Below, one piece after another: positions 15,585 through 24,890 of a stretch of 64,000 nucleotides of DNA (positions within the stretch are counted from its first letter, which is position 1; each line of letters opens with the position of its first letter). Where the stretch lies: positions 434,001 to 498,000 of the forward strand of contig NZ_FQUP01000001.1 of NCBI RefSeq assembly GCF_900129325.1. Reading direction: 5' to 3'. The notes under the pieces were generated by a model. It did not search any database, was not told where the DNA came from, and was given only the letters and a program-made list of their open reading frames with translations. Origin of the DNA: Kaistia soli DSM 19436 (GTDB lineage Bacteria; Pseudomonadota; Alphaproteobacteria; Rhizobiales; Kaistiaceae). The position numbers and the translations under genes are program-made.

Positions 15585-16919
15585 TTAGCCGCGCGGCAGC
15601 GCCTCGTGGAAGAGCACCGGCGCACCGTTCGACGGCGTCACGAGTTCGCCATCCCACATCACCTCGCGGCCGCGCACCACCGTCCCCACCGGCCAGCCGA
15701 TGACGCGCTTGCCGTCATAGGGCGTCCAGGCGGCACGGGAGGCGATCCAGCGATTGGTGATCGTGGCGCGGCGCTTCATGTCGACGATGGTGAAATCGGC
15801 ATCATAGCCGACCGCGATGCGACCCTTGCGCGCGATGCCGAAAATCCGCGCCGGCCCGGCCGAGGTCAGGTCGACCAGCCGCTCCAGCGAGAGGCGGCCA
15901 TTGTTGACGTGGTCGAGCATGATCGGCACCAGCGTCTGCACGCCGGTCATGCCAGAAGGACTGTCGGGATAGGGCTTCGCCTTCTCCTCCAGCGTATGCG
16001 GCGCGTGGTCGGAGCCAAGCACGTCGATGACGCCGTTTGCCAACCCCTGCCAGACGCCGGCCTGATGCGCGCGGTCGCGCACCGGCGGGTTCATCTGCAG
16101 CAGCGTGCCGAGCCTCGCATAGTCATCGGCCGAGAGCGTCAGGTGATGCGGCGTCGCCTCGGCCGTCGCGACATCCTTGTGATCGGCGAGGAAGGCGATT
16201 TCGTCGGCGGTCGAGATATGCAGCACATGGATGCGCGCACCAGCCCGGCGGGCGATCGAGACGAGACGCTCGGTCGCCATCAGCGCGGCCGTCGCATCGC
16301 GCCAGACGGGATGCGAAGACGGATCGCCTGGCACGCGGAGCGGCTTCCGCTCGTTGAGACGCGGCTCATCCTCGGCATGGAAGGCGGCGCGCCGGCGCGT
16401 CTGACCCAGGATCGCGGCAATGCCAGCATCGTCCTCGACGAGGAGATCGCCAGTCGAGGAGCCGATGAACACCTTGATGCCGGCGGCGCCCGGCAGCCGC
16501 TCGAGCTCCGGAATGTCGGCAACGTTCTCGCGCGTGCCGCCCACCCAGAAGGCGAAGTCGCAATGCATCCGGCCGGTACCGCGCCGCACCTTGTCGGCCA
16601 ACGCCTCGGCGCTCGTGGTGGTCGGCTTGGTATTCGGCATCTCGAAGACGGCGGTGACGCCGCCCATCACCGCGGCGCGCGAGCCGGTCTCGAGGTCTTC
16701 CTTGTGTTCGGCGCCCGGTTCGCGAAAATGAACCTGGCTGTCGATCACCCCCGGCAATATATGAAGGCCGGTGCAGTCGACGACACGGGCGGCGCGGCGG
16801 GGATCGATATCGCCGATCGCGGCGACCCGGCCATTTCTCACAGCGATGTCGGGCGTGCCGATGCCGTCGTGATTGACCACGGTTCCGTTGCGAAACAGAA
16901 GCTCATAGGTAGTGTTCAT
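15585..16919 (-). CDS. Dihydroorotase-like amidohydrolase
   Basis: A 444-residue cyclic amidohydrolase of the dihydroorotase/allantoinase superfamily (annotated dihydroorotase in related species), acting in pyrimidine synthesis or a related ring opening. Visible features are the entry strand GLHILPGVIDSQVHFREPG near 52-70, FEMPNTKPTT, Lys of GIKVFIGSS (usual carboxylated Lys) near 147, His of AAFHAEDE, His of HVLHIST, and Asp of LGSDHAPH near 297. The usual first metal motif H-x-H is Q-V-H here, so one canonical His ligand is missing. It converges with the VOC gene, with 13 bases between stops. Confidence 0.85.
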   Translation of the reverse strand: MNTTYELLFRNGTVVNHDGIGTPDIAVRNGRVAAIGDIDPRRAARVVDCTGLHILPGVIDSQVHFREPGAEHKEDLETGSRAAVMGGVTAVFEMPNTKPTTTSAEALADKVRRGTGRMHCDFAFWVGGTRENVADIPELERLPGAAGIKVFIGSSTGDLLVEDDAGIAAILGQTRRRAAFHAEDEPRLNERKPLRVPGDPSSHPVWRDATAALMATERLVSIARRAGARIHVLHISTADEIAFLADHKDVATAEATPHHLTLSADDYARLGTLLQMNPPVRDRAHQAGVWQGLANGVIDVLGSDHAPHTLEEKAKPYPDSPSGMTGVQTLVPIMLDHVNNGRLSLERLVDLTSAGPARIFGIARKGRIAVGYDADFTIVDMKRRATITNRWIASRAAWTPYDGKRVIGWPVGTVVRGREVMWDGELVTPSNGAPVLFHEALPRG

Positions 16920-17029
16920 GGCCGCCCTCCCCAGTGCTCGCCCGTCATCCGCTCCTGCCCCGGCGGAAACTCTTTTCCGGCTTAAGGAAGTGGCGGCGCC
17001 TGCACAAGTTCTGGAAATGCATGGGAACC

Positions 17030-17920
17030 ATGTCGATGCGTGAGGGGTCGTTCGCCGTTCTCGCCGACCGAGCCGTTCTTCGCATCAGCGGGCCGGACGC
17101 CGAGAGCTTCCTGCAGAATATCATTACGACGGATATGGATCGCGCCGTCGCAACTGGCGCGGGATTCGGCGCGCTTCTCTCGCCACAGGGTAAGATCCTC
17201 GCCGATTTCCTGATCGCGGTGGCGGCGGACGGCTTCCTGTTCGATCTGCCGCGGACAGCGCTCGCCGATTTCACCAAGCGGATGACGCTCTATCGGCTGC
17301 GCGCCAAAGTCGAGATCACCAGCCTCGCCGAAAGTCACAGGGTCGTCGCCTATTGGGGCGGCGAGTCGGCACCCGGTGTCGCGGGCACGGTCATCGCCGA
17401 TCCCCGTCTCGCCGCACTCGGCTTCCGCGCGATCCTGTCGGCGGACGCTCATCCAGAGGCGTCGGGTTATGTCGCGGCGACCGCCGAGGACTGGCATGCG
17501 CACCGGATCGCACTCGGCGTTCCCGAAGGCGGACGCGACTTCGCCTTAGGTGACGCCTTCCCGCACGATGCCGACATGGACGATCTCGGCGGGCTCGATT
17601 TCCGCAAGGGCTGCTATGTCGGCCAGGAGATCGTGTCGCGCATGCAGCATCGCGGCACGGCCCGCCGCCGCGCCGTGATGGTTTCGGGCGCCGCCCTGCC
17701 CGCGCCTGGCACGCCAGTCGAGGCTGACGGCAAAGCGCTCGGGGCGCTCGGCACCAGCGCTGATGGCAGGGGCATTGCCCTCCTGCGACTCGACAGGACC
17801 AAGCTCGCGCTCGATGCCGGGTCGCGCGTCACTGCCGGCGGCGTGCCGCTTGCTATCGCCTTGCCGGCATTCGCCCGCTTTACATGGCCGGCCGGCACCG
17901 ATGACGAGGGGGCGGCGTGA
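17030..17920 (+). CDS. ygfZ: Folate-binding YgfZ/CAF17-like protein
   Basis: A 296-residue GcvT-like folate-binding protein of the YgfZ/IBA57 group, which helps maintain or mature certain [4Fe-4S] enzymes. The family signature K-G-C-Y-V-G-Q-E is present in LDFRKGCYVGQEIVSRMQHRG at about residue 197-217. The N-terminal part (VLRISGPDAESFLQNIITTD) and the GALLSPQGKILADFLI stretch are typical. I start it at ATG 17030 (MSMREGS); the frame further upstream to 16934 has no family similarity. Its TGA overlaps the GTG start of the next gene (GTGA), so the two are translationally coupled. Confidence 0.9.
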   Translation: MSMREGSFAVLADRAVLRISGPDAESFLQNIITTDMDRAVATGAGFGALLSPQGKILADFLIAVAADGFLFDLPRTALADFTKRMTLYRLRAKVEITSLAESHRVVAYWGGESAPGVAGTVIADPRLAALGFRAILSADAHPEASGYVAATAEDWHAHRIALGVPEGGRDFALGDAFPHDADMDDLGGLDFRKGCYVGQEIVSRMQHRGTARRRAVMVSGAALPAPGTPVEADGKALGALGTSADGRGIALLRLDRTKLALDAGSRVTAGGVPLAIALPAFARFTWPAGTDDEGAA

Positions 17921-18540
17921 GCCGGGATGCCGCGATGCCCCGCGTCTGGCAGCGCATGCTGTCGGGTCGCCGGCTGGACCTCGCCGACCCCTCGCCCTTC
18001 GACATTGAGATTTCCGACATCGCGCATGGCCTTGCCCGCGTCGCACGCTGGAACGGGCAGACACGCGGCGATCATGCCTTCTCTGTCGCGCAGCATTCGG
18101 TGCTGGTCGCCGAGGTAGCCACTGTTCTTTCGCCTGAGATGCCGCCCGCAGATCGGCTGGCCGCGCTGCTGCACGACGCGCCTGAATATGTGATCGGCGA
18201 CATGATCTCGCCTTTCAAGGCCTTGGTGGGCGGGGAATACAAGGCCGTCGAAGGCCGATTGCTGGCGGCAATCCATCTCCGGTTCGGGCTGCCGGCCGAG
18301 CGGCCCGCGGCTCTGACGCGCGCCATCAAGGCGGCGGACAAGATCGCGGCCTTTCATGAAGCGACGAAACTTGCCGGGTTCGGCAGCGCCGAGGCGACAT
18401 CCTTCTTTGGCCGGCCGCGCGGCGTTGATCCGGCGCGGCTTTCGCTGGAGCCATGGCCGACAGCGCTGGCGCAGCAGCGCTTCCTCGACACATTCGGTCA
18501 GTTGACGGCGGCGATGGGCGGGGCAGCGCTTTCGGCGTGA
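17917..18540 (+). CDS. HD-domain hydrolase (YfbR-like)
   Basis: A 207-residue HD-superfamily phosphohydrolase, related to 5'-deoxynucleotidase YfbR. The metal site reads H in FSVAQHSVLVAE (about 50), HD in ALLHDAPEYVIGD (about 88-89), and Asp in IKAADKIAAFHEA (about 140). It starts with GTG, overlapping the ygfZ stop by 4 bases. A nucleotide-pool or second-messenger role is possible; the substrate is unknown. It is second in a plus-strand run ygfZ-HD-phosphatase-ybaN that is spaced tightly enough to be partly co-transcribed. Confidence 0.85.
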   Translation: MSRDAAMPRVWQRMLSGRRLDLADPSPFDIEISDIAHGLARVARWNGQTRGDHAFSVAQHSVLVAEVATVLSPEMPPADRLAALLHDAPEYVIGDMISPFKALVGGEYKAVEGRLLAAIHLRFGLPAERPAALTRAIKAADKIAAFHEATKLAGFGSAEATSFFGRPRGVDPARLSLEPWPTALAQQRFLDTFGQLTAAMGGAALSA

Positions 18541-18623
18541 CCCCGCTGCGTTGCCGCACTACATGATGGCGAAACACGACCGGCCGGTGTTTGCATCGGC
18601 CCCAGGATGACAGGAGCTCCACC

Positions 18624-19139
18624 ATGCCGCGCGTTTACGTCTGTTCCTTGTCCCGCATCGGCTCGACGGTGGCTCAGACCGGCGCCAGCCATCTGGTGAC
18701 GCTGATCAATGCCGACACGCTGGTCGAGCGGCCGGCCTCGATTCCCGAGGACCGTCATCTGTTTCTCGGCTTCAATGATATCCTCGAGCCGATGGACGGC
18801 ATGACCCCGCCGGCCGCCGAACATGTCGAGCAGCTGCTCGATTTTCTTGAAGGCTGGAAGGCGGAAAAGCCGATCGTCGTCCACTGCTTCGCCGGCATCA
18901 GCCGATCGACCGCTGCGGCCTTCATCACCGTCTGTGCGCTGCGTCCCGAACGCGATGAGGCCGAGATCGCCGCGCTGATCCGCGCCGGCTCCGCATCCGC
19001 GACTCCCAATCTCCGCCTTGTACGCTTCGCCGACGAGTTGCTGGGCCGCCGCGGCCGGATGGTGCAGGCGATCGAGAGCATCGGCCGGGGCCATGATGCC
19101 TTTGAAGGGCATCCCTTCGCGCTCTCGCTCGACCGATAA
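18624..19139 (+). CDS. Tyrosine/dual-specificity phosphatase family protein
   Basis: A 171-residue protein with the Cys-based phosphatase loop HCFAGISRS (H-C-x2-G-x2-R-S/T) near residues 92-100, inside PIVVHCFAGISRSTAAAFIT. The upstream region carries the likely general acid Asp in GFNDILEP or the following loop. It resembles short bacterial tyrosine phosphatases of rhizobia; the phospho-substrate is unknown. ATG 18624 is chosen because GGAGC stands 8 bases upstream and the family starts near PRVYVCSLSRI. It lies 83 bases after the HD gene and 13 bases before ybaN. Confidence 0.87.
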   Translation: MPRVYVCSLSRIGSTVAQTGASHLVTLINADTLVERPASIPEDRHLFLGFNDILEPMDGMTPPAAEHVEQLLDFLEGWKAEKPIVVHCFAGISRSTAAAFITVCALRPERDEAEIAALIRAGSASATPNLRLVRFADELLGRRGRMVQAIESIGRGHDAFEGHPFALSLDR

Positions 19140-19152
19140 CGAGCCACGCGGC

Positions 19153-19512
19153 GTGAAGCGTCCGCTCTATGCCATCGCGGGGTGGCTGATGGTCGCGCTG
19201 GGCGTGATCGGCCTTGTGCTGCCGGTCATGCCGACCACCGTCTTCATGATCCTCGCCGCCTGGTTGTTTGCCCGTTCCTCGCCGCGGTTCGAGGCGTGGC
19301 TTCTCGCCCATCCCATCTTCGGGCCACCGATCGTCCAGTGGCGGCAAAACGGCGCGATCCCGCCGCTCGCCAAGGGCTTTGCAGCCATCAGCATGGTCGG
19401 CGGTTTCGGCGTGTTCTGGTTCGTCGTCCGGCCGGCTCCCTGGCTTGCCGGCGCTGTTGCTGTTGCCCTTCTCGCCTCGGCCGCCTTCGTCTTGAGCCGG
19501 CCGAGCCACTGA
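19153..19512 (+). CDS. YbaN/DUF454 inner-membrane protein
   Basis: A 119-residue membrane protein with a GTG start (VKRPLYAIAGWLMVALG), which is where YbaN homologues begin; the longer frame upstream lies inside the phosphatase gene. Three hydrophobic segments are seen: residues about 6-40 (a pair with LGVIGLVLPVMPTTVFMILAAW), about 75-92 and about 96-113. The family pattern VLPVMPTT...AAWLFARSSPRFEAWLL.HP.FGP.I..W is intact. Function is not established for the family. It is closely spaced (13 bases) after the phosphatase, probably the same transcript. Confidence 0.85.
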   Translation: MKRPLYAIAGWLMVALGVIGLVLPVMPTTVFMILAAWLFARSSPRFEAWLLAHPIFGPPIVQWRQNGAIPPLAKGFAAISMVGGFGVFWFVVRPAPWLAGAVAVALLASAAFVLSRPSH

Positions 19513-19597
19513 CGCGGATTAATTTCGTATTGCGACGCAGCAAGCGCCTGATTTAGCTAGGCGTGGCGCGCCGGGGCGCCGACAGGAGCGCGTCGCC

Positions 19598-22306
19598 ATG
19601 GCGAAATGGGTCTATGCATTCGGCGGCGGTTCCGCCGAGGGCGGCCTCGCCGACAAGGAGCGGCTCGGCGCCAAGGGCGCCGGCCTCGCCGAGATGAGCG
19701 CGCTCGGCCTGCCGGTTCCGCCCGGCTTCACGATCGTGACCGAGATCGGCAAGCACTATCTCGCCAATGGCCAGGCTTTCCCTGAAGGCCTCGCGGACGA
19801 GGTCGCCGCGGCGCTGGACGGGATCGGGCTGATTGCCGGCCGAGCCTTCGGCGATGCGAATGATCCGCTGCTGGTCTCGGTCCGGTCCGGCGCGGCGGCG
19901 TCGATGCCGGGCATGATGGATACCGTGCTCAATCTCGGGCTCAATGACGAGACCGTCGAAGGCCTCGCCCGCGCCTCGGGCAACCGCCGCTTCGCCTTCG
20001 ACAGCTATCGCCGTTTCATCCAGATGTTCGGCCATATCGTGCTTGGGCTCGACCATGCCCTGTTCGAGGAACGGCTGGAGGATCTGAAGCTGGCGCGGGG
20101 CCTCGTCCTCGACGCCGAGCTTTCGGCCGGCGATTGGGAAGAGGTCTGCGATATCTTCAAAGGCATTGTTCTCGAAGAGACTGACACCGCCTTTCCGCAG
20201 GCGCCGGATGCCCAGCTATGGGGCGCGATCGGCGCTGTCATGGCCTCCTGGAACAATCCGCGCGCCATCGCCTATCGCCGCATCAACGGCATTGGAGCCG
20301 AAGCCGGAACCGCCGTCACCGTTCAGGCCATGGTCTTCGGCAATCTCGGCGAGACCTCGGCGACGGGCGTCGCCTTCACGCGCCATCCCTCAACGGGTGA
20401 AAAGATTCTCTGGGGCGAGTTCCTTCCGAACGCGCAGGGCGAGGATGTCGTTTCCGGCACGCGTACGCCGCAGGACCTGACCGAGCGTGCGCGCCGCGAG
20501 ACCGGCTCGGAGACGCCCTCGCTCGAATCGCTGATGCCGGCGGCCTATGCCGATTTCGCCGCTGTCGCGGACCGCCTCGAGCGGCATCACCGCGACGTGC
20601 TCGATCTCGAATTCACCATCGAGCGCGGCCGGCTCTGGATGCTGCAGGTGCGTCCCGCCAAGCGGACGATCCGGGCCGCCTTACGTACAGCCGTCGAAAT
20701 GGCCGGCGAAGGGCTGATCAGCCGCGCCGAGGCGGTGGCGCGGATCGAACCGCGCACGCTGGAGCAGTTGCTGCATCCGACCATCGATCCCGACGACAGC
20801 GGCGACATCTTCGCACGCGGGCTGCCGGCCTCGCCAGGAGCTGCCAGCGGCGCCGTGGTGTTCACGCCCGACGAGGCGGAGACGGCCCGGGCGCAGGGGC
20901 GCAAGGTGATCCTCGTCCGCGTCGAAACCAGCCCTGAGGACGTGCATGGCATGCATGCGGCGCGTGGCATCCTGACGACGCGTGGCGGCATGACCAGCCA
21001 TGCCGCTGTCGTGGCGCGCGGCATGGGCAAGCCCTGCGTTTCCGGCGCCGGCACGATCCGCGTCGACTTCAAGGCCGGCACGATGACGGCCGGCGGAAGG
21101 ACCATCCACCGGGGTGACATCATCACCATCGATGGCGGCACTGGCCTCGTGCTGGTCGGCGCCGTTCCGCTGCGTGAGCCCGAGCTCTCCGGCGATTTCG
21201 CGATGCTGATGCAATGGGCCGACACGTTCCGCACGCTGAAGATCCGCACCAATGTCGACACGCCCGCCGATGCGCGCGCCGCGCGGGGCTTCGGCGCCGA
21301 GGGCATCGGGCTCTGCCGTACCGAGCACATGTTCTTCGACCACCGCCGCATCGCGGTTGTGCGCGAAATGATCCTCGCCGAGACCACGGCCGCGCGCGCC
21401 GACGCGCTCGCCCGGCTGCTGCCCATGCAGCGGACTGACTTTGCGGCGCTGTTCGAGATCATGGCGGGACTGCCAGTAACGATCCGCCTACTCGACCCGC
21501 CGCTGCACGAATTCCTGCCGACCGGCGAGGCTGAGATCGCGGAGCTCGCAGCCGCAATGGGCATTCCGCCGGCTCGCATTCGCGCCCGCAGCGAAGCGCT
21601 GGCCGAGGCCAATCCGATGCTTGGTCATCGTGGCGTCCGCCTCGCGATCTCCTTTCCAGAGATCATCGAGATGCAGATCCGCGCCACGCTGGAGGCGGCG
21701 CTCGATGTCGAAGCGGCGAGCGGCCTGGCGGTTGATCTCGAGATCATGGTGCCGCTGGTCGCGAGCAAGGCCGAGCTCGATCTCATCTATGAGCGGATCC
21801 GCGCCGCTGAAGCGCAGGTCGTGCGCCAGCATGGCCGCGCGCCGCGCTATGAGCTCGGCACGATGATCGAGCTGCCGCGGGCGGCGCTCGCTGCCGGGGA
21901 GCTTGCGAGAACGGCGCGGTTCTTCTCGTTCGGCACCAACGACCTGACCCAGACGACCTTCGGCATCTCGCGCGACGACGCGGCGCCGTTCCTCAACGCC
22001 TATCTCGCGCTCGGCCTGATGCCGGCCGATCCCTTCGCGACGCTCGACCAGGAGGGTGTCGGGGAACTGATCCGCATCGCGACCGAGCGCGGCCGGGCGA
22101 CGCGGCCCGACATCAAGCTCGGCGTCTGCGGCGAGCATGGCGGTGATCCGGCTTCGATCCAGTTCTTCGCCGGCCTCGGCTTCGACTATGTCTCCTGCTC
22201 GCCCTTCCGCGTACCGGTCGCCCGCCTCGCCGCGGCACAGGCTGCGATCTCCGCAGAAGGCTTCGCAGCCGCCGGGTCTCTCGTCGCTGAAGACGTGGAC
22301 GCCTGA
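19598..22306 (+). CDS. ppdK: Pyruvate, phosphate dikinase
   Basis: A 902-residue enzyme interconverting pyruvate, ATP and Pi with PEP, AMP and PPi, full length for the family. Domains in order: an N-terminal ATP-grasp nucleotide-binding domain (KGAGLAEMSALGLPVPPGFT near 27-46; SVRSGAAASMPGMMDTVLN near 92-110), the central phosphohistidine domain with GGMTSHAAVVARGMGKPCV near 462-480 (catalytic His and the neighbouring regulatory Thr), and a C-terminal PEP/pyruvate TIM barrel with SFGTNDLTQTTFG near 774-786 and the catalytic Cys in GVCGEHGGDP near 841. It can provide PEP for gluconeogenesis. An unusual pyruvate kinase homologue is encoded 24 kb away. Confidence 0.96.
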   Translation: MAKWVYAFGGGSAEGGLADKERLGAKGAGLAEMSALGLPVPPGFTIVTEIGKHYLANGQAFPEGLADEVAAALDGIGLIAGRAFGDANDPLLVSVRSGAAASMPGMMDTVLNLGLNDETVEGLARASGNRRFAFDSYRRFIQMFGHIVLGLDHALFEERLEDLKLARGLVLDAELSAGDWEEVCDIFKGIVLEETDTAFPQAPDAQLWGAIGAVMASWNNPRAIAYRRINGIGAEAGTAVTVQAMVFGNLGETSATGVAFTRHPSTGEKILWGEFLPNAQGEDVVSGTRTPQDLTERARRETGSETPSLESLMPAAYADFAAVADRLERHHRDVLDLEFTIERGRLWMLQVRPAKRTIRAALRTAVEMAGEGLISRAEAVARIEPRTLEQLLHPTIDPDDSGDIFARGLPASPGAASGAVVFTPDEAETARAQGRKVILVRVETSPEDVHGMHAARGILTTRGGMTSHAAVVARGMGKPCVSGAGTIRVDFKAGTMTAGGRTIHRGDIITIDGGTGLVLVGAVPLREPELSGDFAMLMQWADTFRTLKIRTNVDTPADARAARGFGAEGIGLCRTEHMFFDHRRIAVVREMILAETTAARADALARLLPMQRTDFAALFEIMAGLPVTIRLLDPPLHEFLPTGEAEIAELAAAMGIPPARIRARSEALAEANPMLGHRGVRLAISFPEIIEMQIRATLEAALDVEAASGLAVDLEIMVPLVASKAELDLIYERIRAAEAQVVRQHGRAPRYELGTMIELPRAALAAGELARTARFFSFGTNDLTQTTFGISRDDAAPFLNAYLALGLMPADPFATLDQEGVGELIRIATERGRATRPDIKLGVCGEHGGDPASIQFFAGLGFDYVSCSPFRVPVARLAAAQAAISAEGFAAAGSLVAEDVDA

Positions 22307-22348
22307 CGAACGCTCCTTCTCCCGAAACGGCACACAAACGCCGGGCCG

Positions 22349-22369
22349 TTAACCGAGTTTCAAGGTTAA
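22349..22369. repeat. Inverted repeat TTAACC-N9-GGTTAA
   Basis: A 6-bp inverted repeat (22349-22354 and 22364-22369) lies between ppdK and the SleB-type gene, about 77 bases before the latter's start. It could be an operator (TTAACC is a CtrA half-site core) or chance. Confidence 0.3.
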
Positions 22370-22445
22370 TCCAGCAGATTTGAGGAACGTTGCCGGGAAG
22401 CCACACCGGCCTGTAGCGGACTGTACGCGTGGAGTTGCGTGCCCG

Positions 22446-23675
22446 ATGGTCAGCCATGAGCCGTCTTCATCCTCGCTGGTGATTTACGAGCCGCCCGGTC
22501 CGCCGGCCGTCCTCCATGTCGCCCGCCGCCGCCGCCAGCGCCCCAATCGCGGTCGTATCGCCCTCTTCTCGGGCCTGCTCGCGACCGGACTGCTCGCCCT
22601 CTCCTCCACCACCGTGGCCTTCCAGGATGTCGCGAGCCTTTTCGGGCGCGAGGTTCCGCTGTCTCAGCGCTGGCTGGCGCGTCTGGTTCCAACACCGGCC
22701 GGCGCCAGCTATGTGCCGACGCTGGTCACGCCGGAAGCGCCTTCGGTCTTCGCAATGCGGACCGATGTCGACGTCGAGCCGAGGCTCGACCTCGTGCGCG
22801 CTGGTCCGGTCTCGGCACCGGAATTCATCCCGCCGCGCGTCAATCGCGACGACAAGCGCGATGCAGCGATGTCACGGCCGCGCCCAGTCGCACCGTCGCG
22901 CTTCTCGGCCGGGGTGTTGCAGCACGACGTGCTCGGCATGGTGTTCGGCGCGCCCGAGGCCCGCGAGGCGGTGGCGATGCTGATGCCGTCCGATGTCGCG
23001 AAGACGTCCGTCGCCGCCGCGATCCCGCCGAAGCCGGTCGCCGCGCCCGTCGCCGTGCTCGCCTCGATCGCCGGCGAGACGCGGGCGCCCCATGCCGGCA
23101 AGATGGCCGACGATCTCGCCGTCCAGGCCTATGCCAATCCCGACGACACCGCCGCCATCGAGGCACCGTTCAACGCGGTGCTGGCGAAGCCGATGGCGAT
23201 CGGCAAGGATGGCAAGCCCGACCATTGGTGGGTGACCAACCCGATCCCGACAAATGCCCGCTCCAAGACCGAGCAGAAGTGCCTCGCCACTGCGATCTAT
23301 TTCGAGGCTCGCGGCGAGCCGATCAAGGGCGAGCTGGCGGTGGCGCAGGTCGTCATCAATCGCCTGAAAAACCCGGCCTATCCGAAGACCGTCTGCGGCG
23401 TCGTCTACCAGAACAAGGACATGCGCGACGCCTGCCAGTTCTCCTTCGCCTGCGACGGCATCAAGGATCGCATCACCGACATGACGGCCTGGCGGCGGGC
23501 GCAGGAACTGGCGCGGCGCGTGGTCTATGATGACAATTGGTGGAATGCCGATGTCGGCTCGGCGACGCACTACCACGCCAATTACGTCAAGCCGCGCTGG
23601 GCACGCACGATGAAGAAGATGGAGCGCATCGGCCACCACATCTTCTACAAGACCTATGGCGGCGGCTGGATCTGA
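22446..23675 (+). CDS. SleB-type cell wall hydrolase, membrane anchored
   Basis: A 409-residue protein with one membrane segment near residues 38-60 (IALFSGLLATGLLALSSTTVAF), a long low-complexity Ala/Pro/Val-rich periplasmic spacer to about 270, and a C-terminal Hydrolase_2 (SleB/CwlJ) domain. The domain shows KCLATAIYFEARGEP (catalytic Glu), GELAVAQVVINRLKNPAYP, CGVVYQ and SATHYHANYVKPRWA. SleB-type enzymes are lytic transglycosylases cutting the glycan backbone. ATG 22446 is preferred; the upstream TTG at 22380 has no supporting ribosome site. Homologues in rhizobia are often called cell wall hydrolases; the cell-cycle role is unknown. Confidence 0.85.
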   Translation: MVSHEPSSSSLVIYEPPGPPAVLHVARRRRQRPNRGRIALFSGLLATGLLALSSTTVAFQDVASLFGREVPLSQRWLARLVPTPAGASYVPTLVTPEAPSVFAMRTDVDVEPRLDLVRAGPVSAPEFIPPRVNRDDKRDAAMSRPRPVAPSRFSAGVLQHDVLGMVFGAPEAREAVAMLMPSDVAKTSVAAAIPPKPVAAPVAVLASIAGETRAPHAGKMADDLAVQAYANPDDTAAIEAPFNAVLAKPMAIGKDGKPDHWWVTNPIPTNARSKTEQKCLATAIYFEARGEPIKGELAVAQVVINRLKNPAYPKTVCGVVYQNKDMRDACQFSFACDGIKDRITDMTAWRRAQELARRVVYDDNWWNADVGSATHYHANYVKPRWARTMKKMERIGHHIFYKTYGGGWI

Positions 23676-23731
23676 GCGGACGTCTGATCGATCCGGCCAT
23701 CTACGTCGTGGCTTTCCCGCGCTGACGCTCC

Positions 23732-24721
23732 CTAGCCGATCTCCACCACCAGCCTTCCGCGTATCTTGCCGTCGACAATATCGCGCGCAGCGTCGATCAC
23801 GTCGTCGAAGGGGATGCGGCGCATGGCGCGTGCCAGCTTCGCGCGATCGAGATCGCGGTCGAGGCGCTCCCAGGCAGCGATGCGAACTGGCTTCGGGGCA
23901 TAGACAGAATCGATCCCGTAGAGTGTGACGCCGCGCAGGATGAAGGGCGCGACGCTTCCGGGCAGATCGAGACCGCCGGCCATGCCGCAGGCGGCGACCG
24001 CGCCGTCATAGCGGATCATCGACAGGATGTTCGCGAGCGTCGCGCCGCCGACCGCGTCGATGGCGCCGATCCAGCGCTCGCGGGCAAGCGGCTTGACTGG
24101 CCCGGCAAGAGACGAGCGGTCGATGACCTCAGCGGCACCAAGACTCTTCAAATAGTCGGCTTCTTCCAGACGTCCGGTCGAGGCGACGACATGGTGGCCA
24201 AGGCCGGCGAGCAGCGCGATCGCGACCGACCCGACGCCGCCTGCGGCACCGGTGACCAGCACCGGCCCGGCGCCAGGCTTGATGTCATGGCGTTCAAGCG
24301 CCAGCACGGCGAGCATGGCCGTATAACCGGCAGTGCCGATCGCCATCGCCTCGTCGGGCGAGAAGCCTGCAGGCAGGGGCAGCAACCAGTCGCTCTTCCA
24401 GCGTGCGCGTTCGGCAAAGGCGCCGAGATGCGCCTCGCCGACGCCCCAGCCGTTGAGCAGCACGCGATCACCGGGGGCGAACAGCGCGGCTTCCGAGCTT
24501 TCCACCACGCCGACGGCGTCGACGCCAGGCACCATCGGGAAGCGGCGCACGACCGGTGCGCGGCCTGTGATGGCGAGACCGTCCTTGTAGTTCACCGTCG
24601 AGCGCTCGACCCGCACGGTGACGTCGCCCTCCATGAGATCGACATCGTCCAGCATCTTGAAGCCGACGCTCTGCGCCTCTCCATCCGCCTTGTCGATCAC
24701 GACGGCCCTGAACGCTGCCAT
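23732..24721 (-). CDS. acuI: Acryloyl-CoA reductase/MDR-family oxidoreductase
   Basis: A 329-residue zinc-free medium-chain dehydrogenase/reductase of the YhdH/AcuI group. AcuI reduces toxic acryloyl-CoA to propionyl-CoA with NADPH. Family features are [19 protein letters not shown] near 38-56, [15 protein letters not shown], the AcuI-like [18 protein letters not shown] near 94-111, [19 protein letters not shown] near 155-173 (nucleotide loop), and [29 protein letters not shown] near 240-270. No zinc-binding cysteine cluster is present. It is a monocistron divergent from glyQ. Confidence 0.87.
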   Translation of the reverse strand: MAAFRAVVIDKADGEAQSVGFKMLDDVDLMEGDVTVRVERSTVNYKDGLAITGRAPVVRRFPMVPGVDAVGVVESSEAALFAPGDRVLLNGWGVGEAHLGAFAERARWKSDWLLPLPAGFSPDEAMAIGTAGYTAMLAVLALERHDIKPGAGPVLVTGAAGGVGSVAIALLAGLGHHVVASTGRLEEADYLKSLGAAEVIDRSSLAGPVKPLARERWIGAIDAVGGATLANILSMIRYDGAVAACGMAGGLDLPGSVAPFILRGVTLYGIDSVYAPKPVRIAAWERLDRDLDRAKLARAMRRIPFDDVIDAARDIVDGKIRGRLVVEIG

Positions 24722-24807
24722 GTCCTTGCTCCTCGCTGCTTCGACCCTTCAACCTGATATAGACCTCGGCACGGCCGATCAGAACCCTCAGGCCGGTCCC
24801 TCGGCGG

Positions 24808-24837
24808 TTGACCGCGCGCTTGCGACGCGATTAGGGT
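24808..24837 (+). promoter_or_regulatory. Candidate sigma-70 promoter of glyQS
   Basis: TTGACC (24808-24813) and TAGGGT (24832-24837) with an 18-base spacer stand 54 bases before the glyQ GTG start. The -10 is weak, so this is moderate evidence only. Confidence 0.4.
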
Positions 24838-24890
24838 GCGCCGCCTTTTGAAGCGGCCATTGCCGCCCCTTTTTCCACGAAGGTCCGCCT

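Noticed and set aside
15426-16985. 519-residue plus-strand frame over the dihydroorotase-like gene
   Set aside because: Shadow frame; the amidohydrolase on the other strand has clear active-site motifs.
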